Source: Seonamhaeicola sp. S2-3
GTDB taxonomy: Bacteria > Bacteroidota > Bacteroidia > Flavobacteriales > Flavobacteriaceae
Direction: 5' to 3'
DNA: 64,000 nt
NCBI RefSeq assembly: GCF_001971785.1
Contig: NZ_CP019389.1
Location: 1,809,001-1,873,000, forward strand
Shown here: positions 35,328 to 44,251 of the stretch, piece by piece
Layout: every line of letters starts with the position of its first letter
Numbering within the stretch: the first letter of the stretch is position 1
Notes under the pieces: model-generated
What the model saw: the letters and a program-made list of their open reading frames with translations, nothing else
Told to the model about the DNA's origin: nothing
The model's database searches: none
Program-made: the position numbers and the translations under genes

Positions 35328-36455
35328 ATGAATAAGACAGTAAAAATCATTTTAGGCATTGTAGCATTGTTACTACTAGTTTGGGTATTAAAATATTTTA
35401 AAGATGCCAATTCTAAAGATGTTATAGAATATAAAGTAGAAGAACCTTTTTATACTTCTATAAACACAAAAGCAGTAGCAACAGGTAAACTAAACCCAGA
35501 AGAAGAAGTTGAATTAAAACCTCAAATCTCGGGTATTGTAGATGAAATTCTTGTAGAAGAAGGTGATGTTGTTAAAAAAGGAGACTTAATAGCAAAAATA
35601 AGGGTAGTACCTAATGAGCAAAGTTTAGTGAGTGCTAAAAGTAGAATAGCTTCAGCTAAATTATCTTTTGATAATGCTAAAATTTTATACGATAGAAATA
35701 AAGTTCTCTTCAATAAAGGTGTCATTTCAAAACAAGATTTTGAAAATAGCGAGCTATCATTCAATCAAGCTAAAGAGTCTTTGGCTCAAGCTCAAAACGA
35801 CTATCAAATAATAAAAAGAGGCTCATTATCTGGAGGTAATACAGCTAACACAAATATTATAGCTCAAATTTCTGGTACTATTTTAGAAATTCCAGTGAGA
35901 GAAGGAGACCAAGTTATTCAAAGTAATAATTTCAATGCAGGTACAACCATTGCTACCGTAGCAGATATGAGTTTAATGATTTTTGAAGGTAAAGTAGATG
36001 AATCTGAAGTTGGTAAATTAGAAGAAGGAAAAGAAATAAAAGTAATTCTTGGAGCTATAAATGATAAAGAGTTCCCTGCAAAATTAACCTTTATAGCACC
36101 AAAAGGTGTTGAAGAAAATGGTGCAGTTCAATTCACCATTAAAGCAGATGTTGATGTTGAAATGAACACCAATATTAGAGCAGGATACAGCGCTAATGCA
36201 GAGATTGATATAGAAAGTAAAGACAGCGTTTTGGCTATTAGAGAAGCCTTACTACAATACAACAGAATTACCGAAAAACCTTTTGTTGAAATTTTAGAGG
36301 GTGATGATAAATTTAAAAAGCAAAATGTAACACTTGGTTTATCTGATGGTATTAATGTTGAAATTATAGAAGGGGTAAAATTAGGCGATAAAATTAAAGT
36401 TTGGAATAAAGCATCAAAAGACAACGAAGATGAGGATAATGATGAAAATAAATAA
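35328..36455 (+). CDS. HlyD/MacA-type periplasmic adaptor
   Basis: The protein has 375 residues. One N-terminal membrane helix (about 5-22) is followed by a split biotinyl-lipoyl domain (ELKPQISGIVDEILVEEGD and ISGTILEIPVREGDQV), an alpha-hairpin coiled coil (about 100-165) and beta-barrel domains. This adaptor links the inner-membrane MacB-type complex to the TolC channel. The C-terminus is a very acidic tail (DNEDEDNDENK). It overlaps the TolC gene. Confidence 0.92.
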   Translation: MNKTVKIILGIVALLLLVWVLKYFKDANSKDVIEYKVEEPFYTSINTKAVATGKLNPEEEVELKPQISGIVDEILVEEGDVVKKGDLIAKIRVVPNEQSLVSAKSRIASAKLSFDNAKILYDRNKVLFNKGVISKQDFENSELSFNQAKESLAQAQNDYQIIKRGSLSGGNTANTNIIAQISGTILEIPVREGDQVIQSNNFNAGTTIATVADMSLMIFEGKVDESEVGKLEEGKEIKVILGAINDKEFPAKLTFIAPKGVEENGAVQFTIKADVDVEMNTNIRAGYSANAEIDIESKDSVLAIREALLQYNRITEKPFVEILEGDDKFKKQNVTLGLSDGINVEIIEGVKLGDKIKVWNKASKDNEDEDNDENK

Positions 36456-37794
36456 AAAAGTAATGCCTTTTAAAAAATACAATATGGCACTTTTTACACT
36501 GCTAATTACAGTATTAAGTTTTGGGCAACAAAAAAAACAATGGACACTCCAAGAATGCGTTTCCTATGCTTTAGAAAATAATATATCAGTAAAGCAAGCC
36601 AGTAACAGTTTACTTTCAAATGAGCAAGATATTGTAGCTGCTAAAGGGCAGTTTTTACCATCGGTAAACGCTAGTGCATCAAACGGATTAAGTTTTGGGA
36701 CCAGTTTGGTGGCAGAAGGTATTTTTGCAAACAGAACCAGTAATTCTACTAGTTTTGGAATTAGCGTATCTCAAACTGTTTTTAACGGATTCAGAAATTT
36801 AAACACCTACAAGCAAGCTAATTTATCATCAGAAATAGGGGCATTAGAACTTAATAGAATAAAAGATGATATTTCTTTAAACGTAGTTAATGCTTATTTA
36901 AATGTACTTTTTAATAAAGAAAATTTAGAAACAGCTCAAGCTCAATATGAGTTTAGTAAAAAACAATTACAGCAGGTTAAAGATTTAGTAGATGCTGGTG
37001 TACAACCTAAAGCCAATATTTATGATGCCGAAGCTACATTAAGTAGAGATGCACAACAAGTTACTATTGCTGAAAATAACTTTAATTTAGCGCTTTTATC
37101 GTTATCGCAATTATTACAAGTGCCATTTAAAAATTTTGATGTACAAATTATTGATGTTGATGTGCCTTCAGAAGCTCTTTTGTATAGTAATGTAGAACCT
37201 ATTTTAAATTATGCATTAGAAAACAGAAGCGAAATTAAAATAGCAGAAAAAAATATAGAAGCAGCACAATTGGGAACCGAAATTTCTAAAGCAGGCTATC
37301 TGCCTAGTGTATCATTTAGTTATGGTTTTGGTGCCAATGCTTTTTATTCTAATTTAATTGATAATGAAGCGGCATTTTTAGAACAATTAGATAATAATAA
37401 AGGGCATAGTTTTAATTTAAGTGTGGGAATTCCCATTTTTTCAAGATTTCAAAATAAAACATCAGTAGCAAAATCTAAAATAGCAGAAGAAAGTAGAAAG
37501 CTAGATTTAGAGCAAGCAAAAATAACTTTAGAGTCTAATATTCAAAGTGCTTATACAGATGCACAAGCAGCATTAAAGGCTTATGTAGCAGCAAAAACAG
37601 CGTTAACATCTCAAGAACTAGCATTTAACAATTCAAAAGAACGATATGATATTGGTGCAATGACAGCTTTTGATTTAGAACAAGCCAGAGTACAATTAAT
37701 TAATGCCCAATCTTCTTTAATAAATGCTAAATATGATTTTGTTTTTAAGACAAAAGTTTTAGACTTTTACATGGGAAAACCATTAACAAAATAA
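36442..37794 (+). CDS. TolC family outer-membrane efflux protein
   Basis: The protein has about 450 residues from the ATG at 36442; other in-frame ATGs lie at 36430 and 36439. The signal segment ends near SFGQ and is followed by WTLQECVSYALENN, the standard TolC/OEP opening, and two internally homologous halves rich in long helices (SEIKIAEKNIEAAQLGTEISKAGYLPSVSF). It overlaps the adaptor gene by 14 bases and completes the export operon. The substrate could be a drug, a peptide or a lipid-linked compound. Confidence 0.92.
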   Translation: MKINKKVMPFKKYNMALFTLLITVLSFGQQKKQWTLQECVSYALENNISVKQASNSLLSNEQDIVAAKGQFLPSVNASASNGLSFGTSLVAEGIFANRTSNSTSFGISVSQTVFNGFRNLNTYKQANLSSEIGALELNRIKDDISLNVVNAYLNVLFNKENLETAQAQYEFSKKQLQQVKDLVDAGVQPKANIYDAEATLSRDAQQVTIAENNFNLALLSLSQLLQVPFKNFDVQIIDVDVPSEALLYSNVEPILNYALENRSEIKIAEKNIEAAQLGTEISKAGYLPSVSFSYGFGANAFYSNLIDNEAAFLEQLDNNKGHSFNLSVGIPIFSRFQNKTSVAKSKIAEESRKLDLEQAKITLESNIQSAYTDAQAALKAYVAAKTALTSQELAFNNSKERYDIGAMTAFDLEQARVQLINAQSSLINAKYDFVFKTKVLDFYMGKPLTK

Positions 37795-37795
37795 A

Positions 37796-38467
37796 TTGGC
37801 ACTAATACTTAGCATAGAAACAGCAACTACCAACTGTTCGGTAGCACTTTCAAAAGAAGGAAAAACCATTGCATTAAAAGAAGATTTTAGAAATGGCTAT
37901 TCACATGCCGAAAAATTACATGTGTTTATTGATAAGGTTTTAAATGAAGCAAGTGTAAGCAAACATGACTTAAACGCAATAGCTGTTAGTAAAGGTCCAG
38001 GATCTTATACAGGATTACGAATAGGGGTTTCTGCGGCTAAAGGCTTAGCTTTTGCTTTAAATAAACCGTTAATTTCAGTTCCTACATTAGATGCTTTGGC
38101 ACAACAAGTTCAGTGTAAAGAAGGAGCAATTGTAGCTATGTTAGATGCCAGAAGGAAGGAAGTATATTCGGCTGTTTATAATTGCAACCATCAACAAATA
38201 AGAGATACCCAAGCACAGATTTTAGATGCAAGTGCTTTTACTGAATATTTAGAACAAGGAAACGTTTATTTTATAGGTAGTGGTGTAGAAAAAACAAAAG
38301 AAATAATTAATCATTCTAATACTGTTTTTATTGAAGAAAAATTACCGTCTGCTAATGAAATGGGAGCCTTGGCTTTTAATAAATATAAAATAAGCGACAC
38401 CGAAGATGTCGCTTATTTTGAACCATATTATTTAAAAGATTTTGTGGCTTTAAAGCCTAAATCTTAA
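37796..38467 (+). CDS. tsaB: tRNA threonylcarbamoyladenosine biosynthesis protein TsaB
   Basis: The protein has 223 residues. TsaB is the non-catalytic partner of TsaD and TsaE in making t6A at position 37 of ANN-decoding tRNAs. It shows the ASKHA-fold opening ILSIETATTNCSVAL and the motif KGPGSYTGLRIG followed by AKGLAFAL. The start is TTG at 37796, one base after the tolC stop; no ATG fits. It ends convergent with, and overlapping by 4 bases, the minus-strand mscS gene, and it contains a terminator-like hairpin within its last 80 bases. Confidence 0.95.
   Translation: MALILSIETATTNCSVALSKEGKTIALKEDFRNGYSHAEKLHVFIDKVLNEASVSKHDLNAIAVSKGPGSYTGLRIGVSAAKGLAFALNKPLISVPTLDALAQQVQCKEGAIVAMLDARRKEVYSAVYNCNHQQIRDTQAQILDASAFTEYLEQGNVYFIGSGVEKTKEIINHSNTVFIEEKLPSANEMGALAFNKYKISDTEDVAYFEPYYLKDFVALKPKS
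38387..38419. terminator. Terminator-like hairpin inside the 3' end of tsaB
   Basis: A perfect 13-bp stem (AAAATAAGCGACA at 38387-38399 and TGTCGCTTATTTT at 38407-38419) with a 7-base loop lies within coding sequence. The AAAA and TTTT flanks make it readable on both strands. Since tsaB and mscS converge with a 4-base overlap, this may be the transcription end for mscS and perhaps for tsaB. Confidence 0.55.
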
Positions 38468-39276
38468 GCTTCTTTGTGTATTTCAACTTGATGTGGGTAA
38501 GGAATTTCAATACCTGCTTTATCAAGAGCTTCTTTTACGTTTTCAGTAACATCAAAGTAAACATCCCAATAATCTTCTGTTTTACACCATGGTCTTGTTG
38601 CAAAATTAACAGAACTATCGGCTAATTCTAATACTGTAACAGAAGGAGCAGGATCTTTTAATACTTTAGGGTGCGAAGTTAAAACATTCATTAAAACATC
38701 TTTAGTTTGTTTAATATCGGCATCATAACTAACACCAAAAACTAAATCTACACGGCGTGTACCTTCAGTTGTATAATTAACAATATTACCATTAGATAAA
38801 GTTCCGTTAGGAATAATAATTTCTTTATTAGATAATCCTTTTAGTTTAGTAGTAAAAATTTCAATTTCTTTCACTACTCCAATTTCTCCTTGAGCTTCTA
38901 TTAAATCACCAACCTTAAAAGGTTTAAAAATCATTATTAAAACACCACCTGCAAAGTTGCCTAATGAGCCTTGAAGTGCCATACCAACAGCTAAACCAGC
39001 AGCAGCTAAAATAGCAGCAAAAGAAGTGGTTTCTACTCCTAACTGAGAAAGAATAGCTAAGAATAAAAGAATTTTTAAGGCCCACCCAATTAGGTTTAGT
39101 AAGAATTTTTGTAAACTAATCTCATAGTTTTGTTTAGTCATTACTTTAGCAATGCCATTGTTTATCTTTTTTATTAGCCAAGAACCAATAATCCATATAA
39201 CAATGGCTCCTAAAACCTTAATTCCGTATGTTACAATAAAATCTTGTGCGATATTAATATATCTTTCTAAATCCAT
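38464..39276 (-). CDS. MscS-type mechanosensitive ion channel
   Basis: The protein has 270 residues with three N-terminal helices (about 15-105), the pore helix GLAVGMALQGSLGNFAGGVLIMIFKPFKVGD and the cytoplasmic beta and alpha/beta domains (IIIPNGTLSNGNIVNYT). It is the small MscS form. These channels open under membrane tension in hypo-osmotic shock. Its 3' end overlaps tsaB by 4 bases on the other strand. Confidence 0.94.
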   Translation of the reverse strand: MDLERYINIAQDFIVTYGIKVLGAIVIWIIGSWLIKKINNGIAKVMTKQNYEISLQKFLLNLIGWALKILLFLAILSQLGVETTSFAAILAAAGLAVGMALQGSLGNFAGGVLIMIFKPFKVGDLIEAQGEIGVVKEIEIFTTKLKGLSNKEIIIPNGTLSNGNIVNYTTEGTRRVDLVFGVSYDADIKQTKDVLMNVLTSHPKVLKDPAPSVTVLELADSSVNFATRPWCKTEDYWDVYFDVTENVKEALDKAGIEIPYPHQVEIHKEA

Positions 39277-39327
39277 AATCTATCGTTTTTGTTTAAATTA
39301 TAAAATGTTGTTTAATGTTAAATCTAC

Positions 39328-39681
39328 TTAAAAAAAATAAGTTAATAAAGCTAATATAGCAGGAATTGCCTGTATATAAAATAGCTTTATTTGCTTTGTA
39401 GAATAAGACCCATAAATACCTGCAATAGTCACACATATTAGAAAGAAAATTGCAATATTTATTTCTTTTTGTGTAATGCTGTAAATTAAACCTGCGGCTA
39501 AAAACCCATTATATAAACCTTGATTAGCAGCTAGCACTTTGGTTTCTTCTGCAAAAGCCTTAGATTTTAATCCAAAAGCTTTTATGCCTTTAGGTTTAGT
39601 CCATAAAAACATTTCTAGTATTAAAAAGTAAATGTGTTCTAAGACTACAACAGCAATTAAGAGTATTGTTATAAAATTCAT
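39328..39681 (-). CDS. DUF1304 family membrane protein
   Basis: The protein has 117 residues with four membrane helices. It matches DUF1304: opening VLEHIYFLILEMFLW, then FGLKSKAFAEETKVLAANQGLYNGFLAAGL and GIYGSYS. Function is unknown. It overlaps the upstream DUF255 gene by 4 bases (ATGA type), which suggests translational coupling. Confidence 0.9.
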   Translation of the reverse strand: MNFITILLIAVVVLEHIYFLILEMFLWTKPKGIKAFGLKSKAFAEETKVLAANQGLYNGFLAAGLIYSITQKEINIAIFFLICVTIAGIYGSYSTKQIKLFYIQAIPAILALLTYFF

Positions 39682-41714
39682 TCTTTTAAAATTTTTATAG
39701 CTATATCAGTCTCTGAAACAGGAAGTTTGCAGGTTTTGTTAATACATACATAAATAAGCGTTTTATTAGCAATGTACCTGTTAAGTAGTAAAGGCATACT
39801 ACTTTCATGAGTGCTTCCTGCAATTAATTTATTTGGGAGATAGGTTTTATTTAATTCTAAAATTTTTTGTTTTGCATTGGCGCCAACAACGGCAATTTCA
39901 TAATAAGAATGAGTGTAATTTAACATTAAGTCTAACCAGTTAGAATAGCCCGAAGCGTACTCCATAATTTCTGGTTTTACATTATTTAGCATTGTTGTGG
40001 CTGTTTTGGTGTAATATTGATTATCGAAATAATGTCCCAGTTTAAAAAGATTTTTAGCCATTATAGAATTGCTACTAGGAATAACGTTGTCTCTATATTC
40101 TATATTTCTTGAAACTAACAATGAATCTTCATTTGATGTAAAGAAAAACATGTTACTATTTTCGTCAAAAAAATGGTCGAACGTGTAGTTGGTTAAATCT
40201 CTAGAAGTGTTAAGCCATTTAGTATCTAAAGTATTTTCATATAATGCAATAAAAGCTTCAATTACAGAAGCGTAATCTTCTAAATAACCATTTATTTTAC
40301 TTTTGCCTTCTTTATAAGTGTGATAAAGACCACCATCTTCTTTTCTTAATTTATTTACAATAAAAGAGGCGTTTTTTAGAGCAGAATCAAGGTATTCTTG
40401 TTTTTGAAATACCCTATAAGCATCAATGTAGCCTTTTAACATTAGTCCGTTCCAAGAGGTTAGGGTTTTATCATCTAATCTTGGTTTTGGGCGTGTAGTT
40501 CTAGTTTCTAAAAGTAACGCTTTCCAACAAGAGACTTTTTTGTTGAGTTTTTCTTTTAAAATACCATGCCTTTTTATGATAGTTTCATCATCATCTTTTC
40601 TAATAAGCACATAGTTGCCATGTTCCCAATGTCCGTAATTGTTAATATTGTAATAATCTGCAAATAATTTGAAATCTTCTTTTAAAAGAGTTTTTAGTTC
40701 TTCTTTAGTCCAAACATAAAAAGCACCTTCTTCTAGTTTACCTTCAATATTATTACTATCAGCATCTAATGCTGAGTAAAAAGCACCTTCATTGGTTGTC
40801 ATTTCCCTATTAATATATTCTAGGGTTTCTTCAACAATATTTTTATACAGCTTGTTTTTGGTTACAAGATAAGCGTTGGAGTATAGGCTAACCAATTGGG
40901 CATTGTCATAAAGCATTTTTTCAAAATGAGGTACATGCCATTTGTTATCAACTGAGTATCTTGAAAAACCACCTCCTATTTGATCATATACGCCACCATA
41001 TGCCATTTGTGTTAGCGTATGGTTTACATAATTTAGCAAATTAGTGTCATTATTTTGGTAGGCGTATCTTAATAAAAAGTGATAATTATTAGGCATCATA
41101 AATTTAGGAGCTCTGTTTAATCCGCCAAAGTGATAATCAAAAAGTGCAGACCATTTTTTTACTGCCAAATCAATAAACGCTTTTTCAAAAATAGGGGCAT
41201 CTGTATTTAACTCTATCATGTCTAAAGTTTTAAGCCCTTTTTCAACATTATTAGCCTGTTGATAGAGTTTTTCTGGGCTTTCAATATAAAGTTTGGCTAG
41301 TTGTTCTAAAGCGCTTAACCATTGTTCTTTAGGGAAGTAAGTGCCTCCCCAAATGGGTCTTCCGTCTGGTAAAGCTACTACGTTTAGTGGCCATCCGCCG
41401 CTGCGAGTCATTAGTTGAACTGCATTCATGTAAGTTTGATCTACATCGGGTCTTTCTTCTCTGTCTACTTTAATATTGATGTAATGTTTATTCATTACTT
41501 GCGCAACCAAATTGTCTTCAAAACTTTCGTGTTCCATAACATGACACCAATGGCAAGCAGAATACCCCACACTAATAAGTATTAGTTTTCCTGTTTTTTT
41601 TGCTTCTTCTAGTGTTTTGTTATTCCAGGCTTTCCAATTTACCGGGTTGTGTGCATGTTGCAGAAGATATGGACTAGTTTCGTTTATAAGACTATTGGTG
41701 TGTTGGTGTTGCAT
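39678..41714 (-). CDS. YyaL-type thioredoxin-domain protein (DUF255)
   Basis: The protein has 678 residues. The N-terminal thioredoxin-like domain (about 1-165) carries the family signature SPYLLQHAHNPVNW and the motif ACHWCHVMEHESF (C54, C57). The rest is an alpha/alpha-barrel, related to N-acylglucosamine 2-epimerase and glycosidase folds (APKFMMPNNYHFLLRYA, GGGFSRYSVD, LTSWNGLMLKGYI). The human homologue is SPATA20. The biochemical role is not established. It is probably cotranscribed with the DUF1304 gene. Confidence 0.92.
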   Translation of the reverse strand: MQHQHTNSLINETSPYLLQHAHNPVNWKAWNNKTLEEAKKTGKLILISVGYSACHWCHVMEHESFEDNLVAQVMNKHYINIKVDREERPDVDQTYMNAVQLMTRSGGWPLNVVALPDGRPIWGGTYFPKEQWLSALEQLAKLYIESPEKLYQQANNVEKGLKTLDMIELNTDAPIFEKAFIDLAVKKWSALFDYHFGGLNRAPKFMMPNNYHFLLRYAYQNNDTNLLNYVNHTLTQMAYGGVYDQIGGGFSRYSVDNKWHVPHFEKMLYDNAQLVSLYSNAYLVTKNKLYKNIVEETLEYINREMTTNEGAFYSALDADSNNIEGKLEEGAFYVWTKEELKTLLKEDFKLFADYYNINNYGHWEHGNYVLIRKDDDETIIKRHGILKEKLNKKVSCWKALLLETRTTRPKPRLDDKTLTSWNGLMLKGYIDAYRVFQKQEYLDSALKNASFIVNKLRKEDGGLYHTYKEGKSKINGYLEDYASVIEAFIALYENTLDTKWLNTSRDLTNYTFDHFFDENSNMFFFTSNEDSLLVSRNIEYRDNVIPSSNSIMAKNLFKLGHYFDNQYYTKTATTMLNNVKPEIMEYASGYSNWLDLMLNYTHSYYEIAVVGANAKQKILELNKTYLPNKLIAGSTHESSMPLLLNRYIANKTLIYVCINKTCKLPVSETDIAIKILKE

Positions 41715-41784
41715 GGTGTGTTTTATAGCTTAGTAGTAACTTTTATGGTGGCTTACTTTGCTTCTGGTTTTGTTAAATATAACA

Positions 41785-41814
41785 CATAAAAAAGCGCTCA
41801 TGAAATGAACGCTT
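41785..41814 (-). terminator. Rho-independent terminator for the dodecin gene
   Basis: Stem AAGCGCTCAT (41792-41801) with ATGAACGCTT (41805-41814), one mismatch, with a T run on the minus strand past 41792. It lies 28 bases past the dodecin stop codon. Confidence 0.75.
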
Positions 41815-41841
41815 AATTTTAATTTAATTTAGAAAGATTTT

Positions 41842-42042
41842 TTAATCAACTTCAAAAGTTAATTTAAGATTTACTCTAAATTCTGTAATGTCATTATCTT
41901 TTACACTAGCGCTTTGATCTTGAACATAAACAGAACGTATGTTTTTAACACTTTTTGCTGCTTGTTTAACAGCCTTTCTTGTGGCGTCTTCCCAACTTTT
42001 TTCAGAGTTTGATAATACTTCAATTACTTTTAATACTGCCAT
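41842..42042 (-). CDS. Dodecin family flavin-binding protein
   Basis: The protein has 66 residues, the normal dodecin length. Dodecins form hollow 12-mers that store or buffer flavins. The family pattern VLKVIEVLSNSEKSWEDATRKAV is clear, followed by the central helix, a beta-strand with VQDQSA and a last strand (EFRVNLKLTFEVD). The usual Trp that stacks on flavin is present (W17). Confidence 0.93.
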   Translation of the reverse strand: MAVLKVIEVLSNSEKSWEDATRKAVKQAAKSVKNIRSVYVQDQSASVKDNDITEFRVNLKLTFEVD

Positions 42043-42128
42043 AATAATGTCTTTTAATTATTTAATGTTTCTATTTTGTTTATACTAATAAGATACAAAA
42101 AATCATTAAAAGTCACAGGTTTAGGAAA

Positions 42129-43031
42129 TTATCCGTTAATGGCTTCTACCATTTCTACTTTTCCAGGAAGCATTTGTTTTAGCATATTTTCAATGCCATT
42201 TTTAAGCGTAAAGGTTGAAGATGGGCAACCACTACAAGCTCCTTGCAGTAAAACGCTTACGTTTTTAGTGGTTTCATCATATGATAGAAACTGAATGTTT
42301 CCACCATCACTGGCAACAGCTGGTTTAACGTATTCTTCAAGAATATTAACTATTTCTTTAGAGGTGTCATCAAGCGCTTCAAAATGGGTGTTTTTTTGTG
42401 TTGAGGTGTTTTGTTGTTTTTGAGAAGCTTCGGGTAAAACAACATCTTTTCCGCTTTCAATAAATTGTTTGATAAACTCTCTTAATTCAATAGTAATATC
42501 TTGCCATTCTGATATGTCGTATTTTGTTATTGATACATAATTCTCTTCAATAAAAACACTTTTTACAAACGGAAAATGAAATAATTCTGTAGCTAGCGGC
42601 GATAATTTTGCTTCATCTATAGAGGTGAATTCAAATAGTGCAGTAACAATCTTTTTGTTAGCAACAAATTTCATTACAGATGGGTTGGGAGTAGCTTCAG
42701 CATAAACTGTAACAGGTATTTTTTTAGGAGCTTCGGCTTCAATGATTACAGTACCACCACCATTTAAATAGGCTTCAATTTGTTGAGCTACTTCATCTTG
42801 TACGTCGGCCCATTGAACAATATCATAGCGTTCAACTGCTACAAAGTTTCCAGAAATATATACCTTTTTAACAAAGGGTAAGTAGAATAATTGTTGAGCT
42901 AACGGCGATGGTTTTGCTTCATCAACATTACTAAATTCAAAACTTTGATGTTTTGTTATAAATTGATTTACTTCAAATTTTACTATGGCGTTGTTTGATG
43001 TTTCTTGCACAGAAACCTTGAAAGTGTTCAT
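42129..43031 (-). CDS. NifU/NfuA-type iron-sulfur carrier with two Nfu N-terminal domains
   Basis: The protein has 300 residues. Two tandem Nfu N-terminal domains (about 3-95 and 105-200) share the pattern DEAKxSPLAxxLFxxPFVKxVxI. The C-terminal NifU domain (about 220-300) carries CSGCPSS with C266 and C269, the cluster ligands. Such proteins carry [4Fe-4S] clusters to target enzymes. The duplicated N-terminal domain is the notable point; it is seen in some Bacteroidota homologues. It is not adjacent to other suf or isc genes. Confidence 0.92.
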   Translation of the reverse strand: MNTFKVSVQETSNNAIVKFEVNQFITKHQSFEFSNVDEAKPSPLAQQLFYLPFVKKVYISGNFVAVERYDIVQWADVQDEVAQQIEAYLNGGGTVIIEAEAPKKIPVTVYAEATPNPSVMKFVANKKIVTALFEFTSIDEAKLSPLATELFHFPFVKSVFIEENYVSITKYDISEWQDITIELREFIKQFIESGKDVVLPEASQKQQNTSTQKNTHFEALDDTSKEIVNILEEYVKPAVASDGGNIQFLSYDETTKNVSVLLQGACSGCPSSTFTLKNGIENMLKQMLPGKVEMVEAING

Positions 43032-43209
43032 TTCAACTAATTTTCTGCAAAAATACTAAAAGAAAACTATAGATATCCATATATTTGGATTTGTATCTCA
43101 AAATAATGAGATAAAAAAGGTAAACATCTAAATTATCTTTTTTTTAAAAAGTAATTTTTTAATAATCAAGACGTTTGTATAACACCAAACCTACTTGGTA
43201 ATAAAGTTT

Positions 43210-44214
43210 ATGAGATTAAAAAATACATTAATGCTAGTAGTAGCAGTGTTATTTACCACTATTGCTACTTCCCAAGAAGGCTTGCCTATTTATACTGATT
43301 ATCTTACTGATAATTACTATTTAATACATCCGTCTATGGCTGGAGCTGCAAATTGTTCTAAGGTTAGGTTAACTAGCAGACAACAATGGTTTGGGCATGA
43401 TGACGCTCCAAGATTAAGTACTTTAAGTATTAATGGACGTATTGGGGAAACACCTTCTGCTATTGGAGGTATTGTTTATACTGATAAAAACGGATACCAC
43501 TCACAAACAGGTGCTTATGTAACGTATGCGCATCATCTTATGTTTTCTAGAAGTGAAGTAGATTTAAATATGCTTTCTTTTGGCTTAAGTGCTGGTTTTA
43601 TTCAGTATAAATTAGATGAAACATCGTTTTTATTTGATGGTCCAGATCCTGCAATTGATGGTATTGTGCAAAGTGCTACTAATTTTAATATAGATTTTGG
43701 GTTTTCTTATCAGTTTTTAGATTTTTATGCGCATGGAACTGTAAAAAATATTCTAGATAATGATGGGATTAATAAGGAACCTAATGTAACTAGTAATTTA
43801 AGACGATATTTATTTACTGTTGGAGGTGTTTTTGGAAAGTTAGGAAGTACTTGGAGCTATGAACCTTCAGTAATGTTACAATATAGAGATGCTACAGAAG
43901 AAGCTTCAATTGATGTAAATGCGAAAGTTTACAAACAAATGGATTTTGGAACGCTTTGGGCAGGTTTATCTTATAGAAACAGTTTTGATGGGGCAGAATA
44001 TATTAGTTCTAACACAATTAATAGTCAAAGACTACAACAAATAACGCCGCTTGTAGGTGTAAATTATAAAAACTTTATGTTTGCTTACACGTATACGCAC
44101 CAAACTAATTCTGTGGTATATACAAATGGTGGTTTTCATCAATTTACTTTAGGCTTTAACTTTGGATGTAGGCGTGAACGTTATGATTGTAAATGTCCTG
44201 CAGTGAATTATTAA
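43210..44214 (+). CDS. PorP/SprF family type IX secretion system membrane protein (second)
   Basis: The protein has 334 residues from the ATG at 43210. A signal peptide (ending ATSQ) is followed by PIYTDYLTDNYYLIHPSMAGAA, the family opening, and SRQQWFGHDDAPR. The remainder is beta-barrel-like. The C-terminus is unusual: a Cys- and Arg-bearing tail (FGCRRERYDCKCP) after the last barrel strand. Unlike the copy at 2407, it has no adhesin or OmpA neighbour in either direction. It may serve an adhesin encoded elsewhere. Confidence 0.9.
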   Translation: MRLKNTLMLVVAVLFTTIATSQEGLPIYTDYLTDNYYLIHPSMAGAANCSKVRLTSRQQWFGHDDAPRLSTLSINGRIGETPSAIGGIVYTDKNGYHSQTGAYVTYAHHLMFSRSEVDLNMLSFGLSAGFIQYKLDETSFLFDGPDPAIDGIVQSATNFNIDFGFSYQFLDFYAHGTVKNILDNDGINKEPNVTSNLRRYLFTVGGVFGKLGSTWSYEPSVMLQYRDATEEASIDVNAKVYKQMDFGTLWAGLSYRNSFDGAEYISSNTINSQRLQQITPLVGVNYKNFMFAYTYTHQTNSVVYTNGGFHQFTLGFNFGCRRERYDCKCPAVNY

Positions 44215-44221
44215 ATATAAA

Positions 44222-44251
44222 AGGCTCGTTTTTAACGAGCCTCTCTTTTTT
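44222..44251. terminator. Bidirectional-type terminator between porP copy 2 and the vWA gene
   Basis: AGGCTCGTT (44222-44230) pairs with AACGAGCCT (44234-44242), followed by CTCTTTTTT. It lies between convergent genes; for the minus strand the T run is weak. Confidence 0.75.
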
